A stretch of DNA of 64,000 nucleotides from an uncultured Piscirickettsiaceae bacterium (GCA_913061075.1 CAJXSK010000001.1:62001-126000), one strand, 5' to 3'; positions 9,285-17,872 are shown, counted from the stretch's first letter. Numbers and translations: made by a program. The notes: generated from the letters alone by a model not told the origin.

Positions 9285-10466
9285 TTAACTTGTTTGAGCC
9301 CTTTTAGCCCATACAATGCTCATTAAAATAAAGCCAAGTGCTGGAATAACGCCTAGATTTACTACGTCCCAACCAAAATTGAATTGTATATAACCAGCAG
9401 ATAAAGAAGCAAACGCGGCAGATGAGAAAACGAAGAAATCATTTAAACCTTGAACTTTAGCTTTTTCGTTTGCTTGGTATGTTTCTGTGAGTAGCGTGGT
9501 ACCGCCTATAAATAAGAAATTCCAACAGATTCCCAATAAGGCGAGTGAGGCCCAATAGTGGTTTAGCTCATGGCCAATAAAGTTTATTACAACACAGGTA
9601 AAGCCAACAAAAACACCAGCGATTAAAATAGAATAAATACCAAAGTACCGTATTAAATATCCCGTGAATAAAGACGGAATAAACATTCCAAGCAAATGCC
9701 ACTGAATGACGAAAGCGGTATCGCTAAATGTATGGTTGTGATGTTGCATGGCGAGTGGGGTTGCGGTCATCATGAATGCCATAACGCCGTACCCAAGCAT
9801 TGCGCAGGTTACCGCGACAATAAATGTTGGTTGTTTAACAATATTAAATAATGGGCGTGGTTCACTGGTGTCTGATGTTTCATTTTGGCCCTTATTCTCA
9901 CGCGGTAGGTAAAGAAAACTCAATGCGAGCAGCATTAATAGATATATAAATATTGTTACCGCAAAACTACCAGCAAACTGGCTACCGGTAATCCAGTCTT
10001 TTGCATAATTTGCCAAATTAGGGCCTACAAACGCAGCAACAATACCGCCCAATGTTACAAACGATATAGCGCGACTTTTAAACTCATGGGTAACGCAATC
10101 AGCTGCGGCAAAACGAAAAAAGTTGCCGATGCTGTTAAAAATACCAAATAAACCTATGCCTATAACAAACGTCCAAAATTCATTATTAATAATAGCGTAC
10201 GTGGAGATAGCACCACCACTTATGCCAATGAGTGTCGACAGCATAAAGCCTTTCTTACGGCCTATTTTTTCAAGCAATAATGCGGCAGGAAAACTGCTTA
10301 ACATGGTCGTTATGTACATAACAGCAACAGGTAATGTTGCTAACGATTTATCTGGTGACAGGTTAAACCCCACTAAAGCAGCACACGTTACAACTAACGC
10401 CGCAACGGTTACTAGCAAACCTTGAGCAATAGAGAAAATAGGTGTGTTTCTAAGTAGTGGTGTCAT
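9285..10466 (-). CDS. Major facilitator superfamily transporter
   Basis: 393 residues with about twelve hydrophobic helices and a central hydrophilic loop (ENKGQNETSDTSEPRP, about residue 195-210), the usual 6+6 layout. A cytoplasmic motif A variant, LEKIGRKKGF, lies between helices 2 and 3 (about 63-73). The substrate is not readable from the sequence, and the neighbours give no clue. It is an inner-membrane protein, monocistronic by its flanks, with the terminator at 9088-9118 downstream. Confidence 0.85.
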   Translation of the reverse strand: MTPLLRNTPIFSIAQGLLVTVAALVVTCAALVGFNLSPDKSLATLPVAVMYITTMLSSFPAALLLEKIGRKKGFMLSTLIGISGGAISTYAIINNEFWTFVIGIGLFGIFNSIGNFFRFAAADCVTHEFKSRAISFVTLGGIVAAFVGPNLANYAKDWITGSQFAGSFAVTIFIYLLMLLALSFLYLPRENKGQNETSDTSEPRPLFNIVKQPTFIVAVTCAMLGYGVMAFMMTATPLAMQHHNHTFSDTAFVIQWHLLGMFIPSLFTGYLIRYFGIYSILIAGVFVGFTCVVINFIGHELNHYWASLALLGICWNFLFIGGTTLLTETYQANEKAKVQGLNDFFVFSSAAFASLSAGYIQFNFGWDVVNLGVIPALGFILMSIVWAKRAQTS

Positions 10467-10637
10467 CAGGGGCGAATTATCAGGGAGTAGGTTATTTTAA
10501 ATGAAGTAGTTAAACAGACTAGATGTTGTATGGGTGGTTTTTTATGATGAGGTTTAAAAATTTATTTTGTGATTACTAATGAATTATTGTTTAAACCTGA
10601 TGTCCCAGATATCAATACATAAATTATAAAAACAAAA

Positions 10638-11159
10638 ATGCTTACAGATAAACAAAAAGGTTTAACACGTGCCGAAATTATTATCGGCGTGTTCGCATTT
10701 GTTCTTTTACTTGGTCTTTCTTTACCGTCATTTCTAGAAATTGTTAGGAACACACAATTAAAAGATTTGGGTGACAAAATGATTGTGGATTTCGAATTAG
10801 CACAAACAGAATCAGTCATGCGTAATGAATCATTATTTATCTCTGCCTCTGCCTCAGACGCATCATGGTGCTACGGTTTAAGTGTTGGTAAAGCGTGTGA
10901 TTGTACTCAAGTAAATAGTTGTCAGTTGGACAGTATTAATACAACAGTTCAAAGTGATGACTATAGTGATTTGTCGGTTGTTACATCGTCAACTGTATTG
11001 CGTTTACCGTTGGAATTCAAACCGTCAGGTGTTGTTGATGCGTCAGGCTATTTTGAAGTTGTCAATTCAATGGGTAAAAAGCTCGGAGTAAAGCTAAACA
11101 CTAAGGGTGTTGTAGATAAATGTTCGGACAGTGCGGCTTGGGGCTACTCGTCTTGTTAA
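10638..11159 (+). CDS. FimT/GspH-like pseudopilin
   Basis: 173 residues starting with a type IV prepilin-like leader: a short basic N-terminus (MLTDKQKG), cleavage expected after Gly8, and then LTRAEIIIGVFAFVLLLGLSL, which keeps the essential Glu at position +5 and the hydrophobic alpha-1 helix. The following DKMIVDFELAQTESVMRNE matches the FimT/GspH helix where minor pilins carry an A-x-S-E-A-like stretch. The C-terminal region has paired cysteines (CYGLSVGKACDC, CSDSAAWGYSSC). Processing by PilD is inferred. No other pilin genes are adjacent, so this is an orphan minor pilin, possibly for DNA uptake or pilus assembly. Confidence 0.75.
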   Translation: MLTDKQKGLTRAEIIIGVFAFVLLLGLSLPSFLEIVRNTQLKDLGDKMIVDFELAQTESVMRNESLFISASASDASWCYGLSVGKACDCTQVNSCQLDSINTTVQSDDYSDLSVVTSSTVLRLPLEFKPSGVVDASGYFEVVNSMGKKLGVKLNTKGVVDKCSDSAAWGYSSC

Positions 11160-11163
11160 AACA

Positions 11164-11676
11164 TTAAGTTTTATAAGGCATTTCACCTAAAAAATCATCT
11201 TTGCCCAGTATAACGCCGTTATGGCGCAAAATAGCAAACGCGGTTGAAAGGTGAAAATACATATTGGGAATCGTGCATTGAATCAAAAACTCTTGCCCTG
11301 TTAAGTATTTACCTTCCCAGCGTTCTAATGCCACCTTAGCGTCCTCTAAATTAATAAGGTCGTCCGAACTAAACTTGTTGATCTGCGTTATTACGTCGTT
11401 AATACGGCTCTGTAACTGCGCGACAGACGTTTCATTGTCTTCATGAACGGGTGTGGAATCGACAGTATCGGTAATTCGTGCGACACCGATTTTGGCTACA
11501 TCGCATACAATCTGCACTTGTCGCATAAGATCAAATTGATCGGGCGCAAGGCGAGAATGGAGCAATACATCCACGTCAAAATCTTTTGATTCCGCGTAGG
11601 CCTCGGCTTTATTTAACATAGCGCTTAAATTAGTAAGCAACGCAGTAAATTGAATAATCGTTAATTCATGTAACAT
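11164..11676 (-). CDS. DUF1993 family protein
   Basis: 170 residues that follow the DUF1993 pattern: MLHELTIIQFTALLTNLSAMLNKAEAYAE at the N-terminus, LAPDQFDLMRQVQIVCDVAKIGVARI in the middle, and IPNMYFHLSTAFAILRHNGV near the end, which closely resembles the family signature around PNFYFHVTTAYDILRHNGV. The protein is predicted to be an all-helical bundle related to DinB-like folds. Its function is not known. It is convergent with the pseudopilin gene, with four bases between stops. Confidence 0.85.
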   Translation of the reverse strand: MLHELTIIQFTALLTNLSAMLNKAEAYAESKDFDVDVLLHSRLAPDQFDLMRQVQIVCDVAKIGVARITDTVDSTPVHEDNETSVAQLQSRINDVITQINKFSSDDLINLEDAKVALERWEGKYLTGQEFLIQCTIPNMYFHLSTAFAILRHNGVILGKDDFLGEMPYKT

Positions 11677-11744
11677 GGTAGAGGCCTTTTATCTTATTGA
11701 TATGGCTTTCTCAGTGTACCTAAATTAAAGAACGATTAGTATCG

Positions 11745-12128
11745 TTAGCCAGACAGTTCAATGTCATCACTAAATTCATCTAGATCTTCGTCATCATCAG
11801 AGCTGTTATTTGTCGTGTTATTGGCAGTTGCTAATTTATAAGGCTTTTTGTGGATACGCCTATATTCTGCACGCGCCGCTTTCCAGTCGGCTTCGTACTT
11901 AATCATGGCGGCTTTAGCGTCGGGATCGCTCAAAGGAAATAATTTAGCAGTAACAATAGACTCATCGTATTCAATGAATGCGTTTTTATTCGTATTGTAT
12001 AAGTTAAGCCGCCCGGGTGTGTTTGAGGGCAGGCGGTTATCACGTATAAGAATGGTGGTGGATTGTGTGGTGCGCAACTCTAGGTAACTCACAGGGCTTT
12101 GACTTTTACCATAACAATTTATCCTCAT
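11745..12128 (-). CDS. Conserved-looking hypothetical protein with acidic tail
   Basis: No family is recognised. From the ATG at MRINCYGKSQ the product has about 127 residues: a beta-rich N-terminal part, then a KYEADWKAARAEYRRIHKKPYK segment, and a very acidic C-terminus (SSDDDEDLDEFSDDIELSG). The ORF track starts 38 codons earlier, with a Phe/His-rich stretch unlike the rest. I prefer the internal ATG, but neither start has a good ribosome binding site. It could be a small cytosolic regulator, but nothing shows this. Confidence 0.5.
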   Translation of the reverse strand: MRINCYGKSQSPVSYLELRTTQSTTILIRDNRLPSNTPGRLNLYNTNKNAFIEYDESIVTAKLFPLSDPDAKAAMIKYEADWKAARAEYRRIHKKPYKLATANNTTNNSSDDDEDLDEFSDDIELSG

Positions 12129-12282
12129 GCTATTGGTTTCTAATATTGATAAAAAGTGCCAAAAACTAACGTTTGAAATGTAATGTACTCCCATGTTTAA
12201 TATTTTAAAAGCAAAAAATTTGAGGTGTACTCGAGTTGTCAAAAAATGAATTTTAAAGCGTAAAAAAATGACAGTAGGTGCG

Positions 12283-12741
12283 TTAAATTCGAGTTGCTTT
12301 CCAAAATCGTTGGCGCCAGTAAACGTTATCCAAACTGGAGGTGGTTACCCCCTTGCTAGTTGATGCATGCAAAAACATTCTGTCGCCTAAGTAAATCCCT
12401 ACGTGGCGAACGTAACGGCTTGTTTTAAAGAACACTAAATCACCTGTAGTTAAAAGAGCAGGTGAAATTTTCGTGCCTAATCTGGCTTGGTCTCTTGTTG
12501 TTCGGGGTAAATGTACCCCTAAAATATCTTTGTATGTGAGTTGTACAAAAGCGGAACAATCTATGCCGCGTTTATTAAGTCCTCCATATTGATAGGGTAC
12601 ACCTTTCCATTTGACTAGTTGATGTTTAAGTTGTTCTGTCAGGGAGTCGTTATACGTTGTGTTAGGAACAACAGGGGTACTACTGCAACCAGATAAAGTA
12701 GCAATAACAATAATGTTGATGATGAATACCCAATACTTCAT
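12283..12741 (-). CDS. NlpC/P60 family lipoprotein, putative peptidoglycan endopeptidase
   Basis: About 152 residues with a lipoprotein signal (MKYWVFIINIIVIATLSGC; lipobox LSGC) followed by an NlpC/P60 domain. The catalytic Cys is in GIDCSAFVQLTY (about residue 62 from this start), the His in RHVGIYLG and the third polar residue in FLHASTSKG. The pattern and size match the MepS/Spr and NlpC outer-membrane endopeptidases that cut D-Ala-mDAP crosslinks. I chose the second ATG because a GGGA lies just upstream. The ORF track start adds five residues and is also possible. Outer-membrane anchoring is inferred. Confidence 0.85.
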   Translation of the reverse strand: MKYWVFIINIIVIATLSGCSSTPVVPNTTYNDSLTEQLKHQLVKWKGVPYQYGGLNKRGIDCSAFVQLTYKDILGVHLPRTTRDQARLGTKISPALLTTGDLVFFKTSRYVRHVGIYLGDRMFLHASTSKGVTTSSLDNVYWRQRFWKATRI

Positions 12742-12811
12742 TACATCCCATACCATAAAAAGAATAGCTAAAGTGTAGTAGGGGTAAAAAGGTTTACAAG
12801 TTTGCGTTGGG

Positions 12812-13291
12812 TTAGCGTTGTTTTGTCGACCGCATCCGTTGGGGTGTTAATTTAGCGCTTAAATATAGAGGATGGGCCGGTTCGCCAGATTTGTTCATTT
12901 TTAAATAATGTAAATTTAATATTATTTTTTTAACATCCATTGAACGATTCAAATAAGTACCGTAATTCCCCCATGCTGCCACGACAATACCTGCGTTTTT
13001 AGCGAGTTTCTTAAGCCACATATTGTTATCTTTACCAATAGGGTCGATTGCTCTTTTCATGTCTGTTGGGAGCGTTGCACGAAAAGCAAACAAGTTAGAC
13101 ATGCAAACGCCGCCATAACCCCAGGATTTAGCGAAATTAATGCATCGCGTTAATGTTGCGTCGTCCGTTGTTTCGTCAGCTGTGGACGGGTTAAGCCCCA
13201 CGAACCATACAAATGGTTGAGAGTCGTCCCATGTTCGCCATAAGGCGTAACGGTAGCGTCTACAAGAAGAAAGCTTAGCGGTATTTATCAC
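12812..13291 (-). CDS. DUF1643 family protein
   Basis: 159 residues matching the DUF1643 pattern: RYRYALWRTWDDSQPFVWFVGLNPSTADETTDDATLTRCINFAKSWGYGGVCMSNLFAFRAT contains the diagnostic LNPSTAD, D-x-T-x-R-C and N-L-F-A-x-R-A-T motifs. WGNYG and PLYLS follow in the usual order. Its function is unknown. It begins one base from the stop of the VOC gene and is in a minus-strand run with the NYN nuclease and the NlpC lipoprotein. Confidence 0.85.
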   Translation of the reverse strand: MINTAKLSSCRRYRYALWRTWDDSQPFVWFVGLNPSTADETTDDATLTRCINFAKSWGYGGVCMSNLFAFRATLPTDMKRAIDPIGKDNNMWLKKLAKNAGIVVAAWGNYGTYLNRSMDVKKIILNLHYLKMNKSGEPAHPLYLSAKLTPQRMRSTKQR

Positions 13292-13651
13292 TTAAATACC
13301 GCTGTCTGACCACACAGCAAATTCATTACCGCTTGGTTCTGTGAAGTGGAAGCGGCGACCGCCCGGAAAAGGAAAAATGGGCTTTACGATAACGCCATTG
13401 GCCCGTGTTACCTTACTTAGGGTTGATTCAAGATCATTGCTATAAAATACGATTAGTGCAGCACCACTGTTTGTTGATGAGGATAACGTTGACTGAAAAA
13501 AACCGCCATCAATACCTTGGTTTGAAAAGGCGGTATAGTCAGGGCCGAAATCTTGAAATGCCCACCCAAAAACTTGAGTAAAAAACACCTTTGTCGCATT
13601 TAAGTCTTTTGCGGGGAGCTCAATGTAATTTACTTTTTCATGTTTATTCAT
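13292..13651 (-). CDS. VOC (glyoxalase/bleomycin resistance) family protein
   Basis: 119 residues forming one vicinal-oxygen-chelate module: VNYIELPAKDLNATKVFFTQVFGWAFQDFGPDYTAFSNQGIDGGFF at the N-terminus and RRFHFTEPSGNEFAVWSDS at the C-terminus, where the conserved PxGNxFAVW strand is clear. A metal-ligand Glu is in the PSGNEF segment, but the full ligand set cannot be assigned by eye, so catalysis is not certain. The region at the start holds three copies of a ten-base period (TGTTTATTCA), giving ATGs in different frames. Only the one at 13651 keeps this frame open. Confidence 0.82.
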   Translation of the reverse strand: MNKHEKVNYIELPAKDLNATKVFFTQVFGWAFQDFGPDYTAFSNQGIDGGFFQSTLSSSTNSGAALIVFYSNDLESTLSKVTRANGVIVKPIFPFPGGRRFHFTEPSGNEFAVWSDSGI

Positions 13652-13693
13652 GTTTATTCATGGGTTTTCCCTTAGGTGGTTTAGAAACTGTGG

Positions 13694-14182
13694 TTATCTT
13701 TTTGATGTATTTAATAACAAATCTTTACCTATGGGAACAAAGGTTGATGCCGCATTAATGAGCGACGTAGAAGTGAACTTAGGAACACCGTAAACCTCTA
13801 CTGTTGTCTTTAAGCCACGTCGAATTTTATCAACCAACAAATCAAAGTCCCCATCGCCCGATGCTAATACCACCACATTTGCATCTGTAGCATAGTCCAT
13901 AGCGTCAAGTGCTATGCCTACATCCCAGTCGCCTTTTGCGGTTCCATCCACGCGTTGAATAAAGGGTTTTAGCTTCACTTCAAAACCAATGGCTCTGAGT
14001 ATATTTTGAAACTGTTTTTGTTTCTCGTCACCACGATCTATCGCATAAGCTATCGCTTTAATGACAGTTCTATTTGATGTGGATTTTGCCCAAAATTTAT
14101 TGTAATCAAAATGACAATGATAAGACGATTTCGTTGTGTAATAAATATTCTGTACATCAACAAGCAGGACTACTTTTTCCAT
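13694..14182 (-). CDS. NYN/LabA-like PIN-fold protein (putative ribonuclease)
   Basis: 162 residues of the NYN (LabA/DUF88) family, a PIN-like metal-dependent nuclease fold. The conserved acidic sites are visible: VLLVDVQNIYY (Asp about 9), KGDWDVGIALDAM (about 82-94) and VVLASGDGDFDLLVDKIR (about 104-121). RNA cleavage is the family expectation and the exact substrate is unknown. It heads a minus-strand run followed by the VOC and DUF1643 genes, with a gap of about 42 bases. Confidence 0.85.
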   Translation of the reverse strand: MEKVVLLVDVQNIYYTTKSSYHCHFDYNKFWAKSTSNRTVIKAIAYAIDRGDEKQKQFQNILRAIGFEVKLKPFIQRVDGTAKGDWDVGIALDAMDYATDANVVVLASGDGDFDLLVDKIRRGLKTTVEVYGVPKFTSTSLINAASTFVPIGKDLLLNTSKR

Positions 14183-14393
14183 GGATTAGGTGATTCGAGT
14201 ATTTATGTGTGCTAATACTAACCATAGCAATCAGTAAATGTAAGCTATTCCTATCAATTAGTGACCCATAAGGGCATACTAAATTTGTTACGTATTGGCT
14301 ATTTCGTTTGAATTAAATTAAAACGTATCTAGGCTTTTTAAAAAGCTAAACCCAGCTTAAGGCATAAACAAATTTCTAGAAGAGGAAAATATT

Positions 14394-14510
14394 ATGAGTA
14401 AAGGACAAGACAGTAAAAAAGCCGACAAAAAGAAACCGCTTTTAACACCAAAAGAAAAGAAAGCAGCCAAGGCAGCTAAAAAAGCCGCGAACAAAGGTTT
14501 AGGTGGTTAA
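14394..14510 (+). CDS. Small Lys/Ala-rich basic protein, 38 residues
   Basis: This ORF is too short for the ORF track. It has a strong ribosome binding site (AGAGGAAAA, six to seven bases before ATG) and is followed by a good terminator. The product starts MSKGQDSKKADKKKPLLTP and continues as a Lys/Ala-rich helix (KEKKAAKAAKKAANK) ending in GLGG. About 15 of 38 residues are Lys, so it is very basic, and a nucleic-acid-binding role is a reasonable guess only. It diverges from the NYN gene. Confidence 0.7.
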   Translation: MSKGQDSKKADKKKPLLTPKEKKAAKAAKKAANKGLGG

Positions 14511-14565
14511 AATGAATAGGATAGCCGTTTCGCTGAACGGCAACAATCAGCGCAATAATAAAAAA

Positions 14566-14597
14566 AGCCCCCAGAATTTCTAATGGGGGCTTTCTTG
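14566..14597. terminator. Bidirectional terminator between the small basic gene and the EexN-like gene
   Basis: AGCCCCC pairs with GGGGGCT around a 12-base loop. A run of A precedes the stem and TTTCTT follows it, so it can act on both strands. It sits between the plus-strand 38-residue gene and the minus-strand lipoprotein gene that converge here. Confidence 0.75.
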
Positions 14598-14633
14598 TAT
14601 TTCGTGCTTAGTAAAAGAGGGTAATGATTTCCC

Positions 14634-14882
14634 TTATTTATTTTCAGCTTGATATTTTTTTATTGCGTCAACACCTTGCGTAATAAGCTCTTCGGCTTTA
14701 CTAGCAGCAATACAATTAGGCGTTTCGAGTGTTTCAGGTCTTTGCTGGCACTGAGTATATACTACTGCTTGTTCGTGCGTGTTTTTCAAATAATAATCAG
14801 CCGTTTTAGTTGTTTCAGAACAAGCAGCAAGTAGCAGTGTTGCTGTTGCGGCTAATGTTAATTTTTGAATAGCTTTAATCAT
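14634..14882 (-). CDS. EexN-like small lipoprotein
   Basis: 82 residues with a lipoprotein signal (KLTLAATATLLLAAC; lipid Cys about 21) and then a short helical domain with the pattern DYYLKNTHEQAVVYTQCQ...NCIAASKAEE. The D-Y/W-Y-x(4)-H-x(6)-Y/L-x(2)-C and P-N-C-I/x-A spacing matches the EexN family, first named for entry exclusion in conjugation systems but common on chromosomes without them. No conjugation genes are near. The location is probably a membrane with the domain facing the periplasm. Confidence 0.72.
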   Translation of the reverse strand: MIKAIQKLTLAATATLLLAACSETTKTADYYLKNTHEQAVVYTQCQQRPETLETPNCIAASKAEELITQGVDAIKKYQAENK

Positions 14883-14952
14883 GTTTTCCCCGTTTTATTT
14901 TCTTTAATTTGAATCGGTGGGGATGGTAGCATTTTTTTGTCAAATAATGTAT

Positions 14953-15369
14953 TTAATAAAACATATGAGGCATGATGTTATTTAAAATGTCTATCCACAG
15001 TATCACTAAAAAATAAATAGATATTGTAAAAACCCCGCCGCGTATTAAGTAATTGTTCGAGCTAATGTGCACAGCAGAATGCACATAACGAGTTATAACA
15101 AAGCCCCACGCATTAAACACCATTGAATCTGTTTCAATGCCGAGTGCTAAGGATAAGATTGCCGCCATATAGAAAATAGGTGGCACTTCAAATAAGTTGT
15201 TTAGGTTGTTTGTCACTTTCGCTAAATAATCTGGTGCTTGCGCTCCTTTAAATAGTTGAAAGTACTTAAAGTCGACGGCTTTAGTGTACAAGGCAGTCAT
15301 TCTTGCCACAAACAGTAGGCTGAATAAAATCAGCACGAGCAGCAACATCATAGATAGTGGGTAAATCAT
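14953..15369 (-). CDS. MAPEG family membrane protein
   Basis: 138 residues with four hydrophobic helices and the MAPEG family landmarks: NNLNNLFEVPPIFYM (about 52-66), where the E-x-P-x-F/x-Y motif sits, and RYVHSAVHISSNNYLIRG, the conserved R-x(2)-H-x(3)-H-x(4)-N segment. MAPEG proteins are integral membrane glutathione or eicosanoid enzymes in eukaryotes; the bacterial substrates are mostly unknown. Its start overlaps the stop of the FAD monooxygenase by four bases (ATGA type), so the two are translationally coupled. Confidence 0.85.
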   Translation of the reverse strand: MIYPLSMMLLLVLILFSLLFVARMTALYTKAVDFKYFQLFKGAQAPDYLAKVTNNLNNLFEVPPIFYMAAILSLALGIETDSMVFNAWGFVITRYVHSAVHISSNNYLIRGGVFTISIYFLVILWIDILNNIMPHMFY

Positions 15370-16865
15370 TCTTTAGTCCTCATTAAAGGGCGATGTTCTC
15401 GTTCAATATTTTCATCTTGTCTTTTTAGGCACCGGCCTCTTGGTTCATCGCCTTCATACAACACGATGTCGGAATGCAAGAATTGTGCAGCCTTTGCTGA
15501 ATCTTTCACTTTTATAGCACTGCGCTTTAACATATCTGATTCAAATTCAGTTAATACGCTGTTTCTTATGCCAGCTTCACGCCATTGAGAGGAGGGCTTA
15601 CATCCTTTTTTGATTCCTCGAGCCAACGCCAGCGCATCTAGCAAAGCTTGGTTTGCTCCTTGTCCTTTGAACGGGCTCATCGGGTGAGCCGCATCGCCAA
15701 TCAGTGTTACGTTAGTGCCTTTTTCTAGTAATTCTGGCTCAAGTAGTGCCCGGTCATATACAGGGTAACCAGACACTTGATTTTCATGCGTCGCCGCTAA
15801 AATCTGGGGAATGGGTTTGTGCCACTGACAACGTCTGATTGCTTCCTCTTTAAGTGTTTGAGGCCCTTGCGCGCTTAATGCCTTCGCTTCTTTTTCAGTC
15901 ATAGGGAAGCTAAGTTGCCACATGACCGAGTCTGATGAATAAGGCATCATATAAATTCGCTCATTGCCATTGGCAGTTTGAAATACGGTGGCAGAGTCTA
16001 GCAAAGAGCTATCAACATCTTTAATATTTTCAAGCGGACAAATGCCCAAAATCACAATACAGTCCAAATAACGTAATGGGGAAGTGGCCTCGTCAATCAA
16101 CAGTTTTCGTACCGAACTACGAATGCCATCAGCGCCCACAATAAGGTCAGCTTTGGCGTTCTTCATCTCACCATCTACTTGGAAATTTAAATCAACACAG
16201 GCATCTTCGCGTTCTTCAAAGCCCACTAATTGATGCCCCCAATGTACCGCGTCATGCCCACCTAGCTGTTCAAGCAAAGCCAAACGTAATGATTGCCTAG
16301 CAATATGCACATTTGTGCGTTTTGGTGCGGTTTTAGTATCTGAAGGCAGCCATTTTCTAACACCCCATTCAGCGATTACTTTTCCATCGGTCGTATGAAC
16401 AAGGTGCCGGGTTGAAACCACGCCGTCTTCTAATGAGATTATTCCCAGTCCGGCGATAGCTCTACTGGCTTGCTGAAGGGTGAGCCCATAGCCTTGAGAT
16501 CGCTCATCGAAACCACTGTCGCGTTCATAAAGAGTAAAGGGGATGCCACGATGCAAACAAGCCACGGCGAGAGCAACACCACCAATACCAGCACCAATAA
16601 TGGTAACGTGTGGGTAGTTCTCTTTATCGGGCAATGGTTTAGTAGAGGAAGACACCAACCCTGAGCCTTTGCAGTTAACGCATGATTCGAGGTGACCTTT
16701 AGGGCGAACGGGAGGAGTGCCTTCATTGTTCGTTTTTTCAAAAAGTTCCAATTCCCTCTGATAACGTAGCTTTACTTTCTTGCGAAGCCGCCTACTTTTA
16801 TTACCGCGTCCCTGACAGGTTGGGCAAATATCCCAGTGGTTTTCTTCAGTATTCACGGTTTCCAT
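15366..16865 (-). CDS. FAD-dependent monooxygenase with N-terminal CxxCxGxG zinc-type motifs
   Basis: 499 residues. The core is a group A flavin monooxygenase: VTIIGAGIGGVALA dinucleotide motif (about 88-101), an RQSLRLALLEQL helix, GADGIRSSVRK (DG motif) and LIGDAAHPMSPFKGQGANQAL (GD motif). The first 80 residues are unusual. They hold CPTCQGRG (Cys 14, 17) and CVNCKGSG (Cys 62, 65) separated by a basic linker, the same repeats that bind zinc in the DnaJ cysteine-rich domain. Two such motifs can make one zinc site. The substrate is unknown. The MAPEG gene overlaps its end, so the two may act together at the membrane. Confidence 0.85.
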   Translation of the reverse strand: METVNTEENHWDICPTCQGRGNKSRRLRKKVKLRYQRELELFEKTNNEGTPPVRPKGHLESCVNCKGSGLVSSSTKPLPDKENYPHVTIIGAGIGGVALAVACLHRGIPFTLYERDSGFDERSQGYGLTLQQASRAIAGLGIISLEDGVVSTRHLVHTTDGKVIAEWGVRKWLPSDTKTAPKRTNVHIARQSLRLALLEQLGGHDAVHWGHQLVGFEEREDACVDLNFQVDGEMKNAKADLIVGADGIRSSVRKLLIDEATSPLRYLDCIVILGICPLENIKDVDSSLLDSATVFQTANGNERIYMMPYSSDSVMWQLSFPMTEKEAKALSAQGPQTLKEEAIRRCQWHKPIPQILAATHENQVSGYPVYDRALLEPELLEKGTNVTLIGDAAHPMSPFKGQGANQALLDALALARGIKKGCKPSSQWREAGIRNSVLTEFESDMLKRSAIKVKDSAKAAQFLHSDIVLYEGDEPRGRCLKRQDENIEREHRPLMRTKE

Positions 16866-16966
16866 TTGATATTTATTTAACCCGCTAGCAATATGCGTTT
16901 ACTTTAACATTTGTTTTAAAGTCTATTAAAATGGTTTGGTAAAACACCAATGGATAGCCTTATTAA

Positions 16967-17857
16967 ATGACAATGTCCGAGCGTCCCTCAAAGCTTAGTT
17001 TGCCGCAGGTTAATCCGGGCGTTGCAACCGTGCTGGAATACCTGATTATTAAATTCCCTTACATTGATGGCGAGATTTGGCAGCAGCGAATGACCGAAGG
17101 CAAAGTACATTGGCACGATGGCTCATTGATAACCGCGCAATCACCATTTCAGTCACAGCAACGGGTCTATTATTATAGAGAAGTCGACAACGAGCCAAGC
17201 ATTCCCTTTAAGGAAGCGGTTCTATTCCAGGATGAACATATTTTAGTGGCCTATAAACCCCACTTTTTAGCCGTCACCCCCGGCGGTAGGTATGTGAATG
17301 AGTGCCTACAAACCCGCTTACAACACACCACCGGCAATAAAGCCATACAAGCTTTGCACAGGCTGGATAGAGTGACAGCTGGTTTGGTCATGTTCTCAGT
17401 CAACCCCGCCACACGCCATCTTTATCATCAATTATTTGAAACACGGCAAATACACAAAACCTATCAGGCCATTGCTAATATTAATGATGGTGAAAACATT
17501 GTGGGTGAAGAGTGGGAAATTAAAAACCGTATCGAACAGGGCGAACCCGGCTTTAGAATGCGCGTGACAGAGGGCGAAGCTAATAGCCAGTCTATCATTC
17601 GATGCGTACAACAAACGACACTACAGGCGTTGTTTGAATTAAACCCTGTCACGGGTAAAACTCATCAGTTACGTGTGCACATGCAAACACTGGATTGGCC
17701 CATATTGAATGATAAATACTACCCGACATTACAGCCGGAATCGGCGGATGACTATTCAGCGCCCTTGCAGTTATTGGCAAAGGAACTTAAGTTTATTGAC
17801 CCCATCACTCAAGACACTAGGCGCTTTATCTGTGACGATAACGTGTCGCTGGAATAA
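16967..17857 (+). CDS. RluA-family RNA pseudouridine synthase
   Basis: 296 residues with an N-terminal S4-like segment (about 25-60) and the pseudouridine synthase core. The catalytic Asp is in ALHRLDRVTAGLVMF (about 126-140), the second motif is KTYQAI and the third is NPVTGKTHQLRVHM. The HRLDR-x-TAG form, with VTAG in place of the common TSG, occurs in TruC/RluA-like clades. The target uridine (rRNA or tRNA) cannot be fixed from sequence. It diverges from the FAD monooxygenase. The start is either this ATG or the one two codons later. Confidence 0.85.
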   Translation: MTMSERPSKLSLPQVNPGVATVLEYLIIKFPYIDGEIWQQRMTEGKVHWHDGSLITAQSPFQSQQRVYYYREVDNEPSIPFKEAVLFQDEHILVAYKPHFLAVTPGGRYVNECLQTRLQHTTGNKAIQALHRLDRVTAGLVMFSVNPATRHLYHQLFETRQIHKTYQAIANINDGENIVGEEWEIKNRIEQGEPGFRMRVTEGEANSQSIIRCVQQTTLQALFELNPVTGKTHQLRVHMQTLDWPILNDKYYPTLQPESADDYSAPLQLLAKELKFIDPITQDTRRFICDDNVSLE

Positions 17858-17872
17858 GGCAAATCAAGCTAC

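Noticed and set aside
13640-13661. Tandem TGTTTATTCA repeat at the VOC start
   Set aside because: Only two to three ten-base units; it gives alternative ATGs in other frames but is too short to call a functional repeat.
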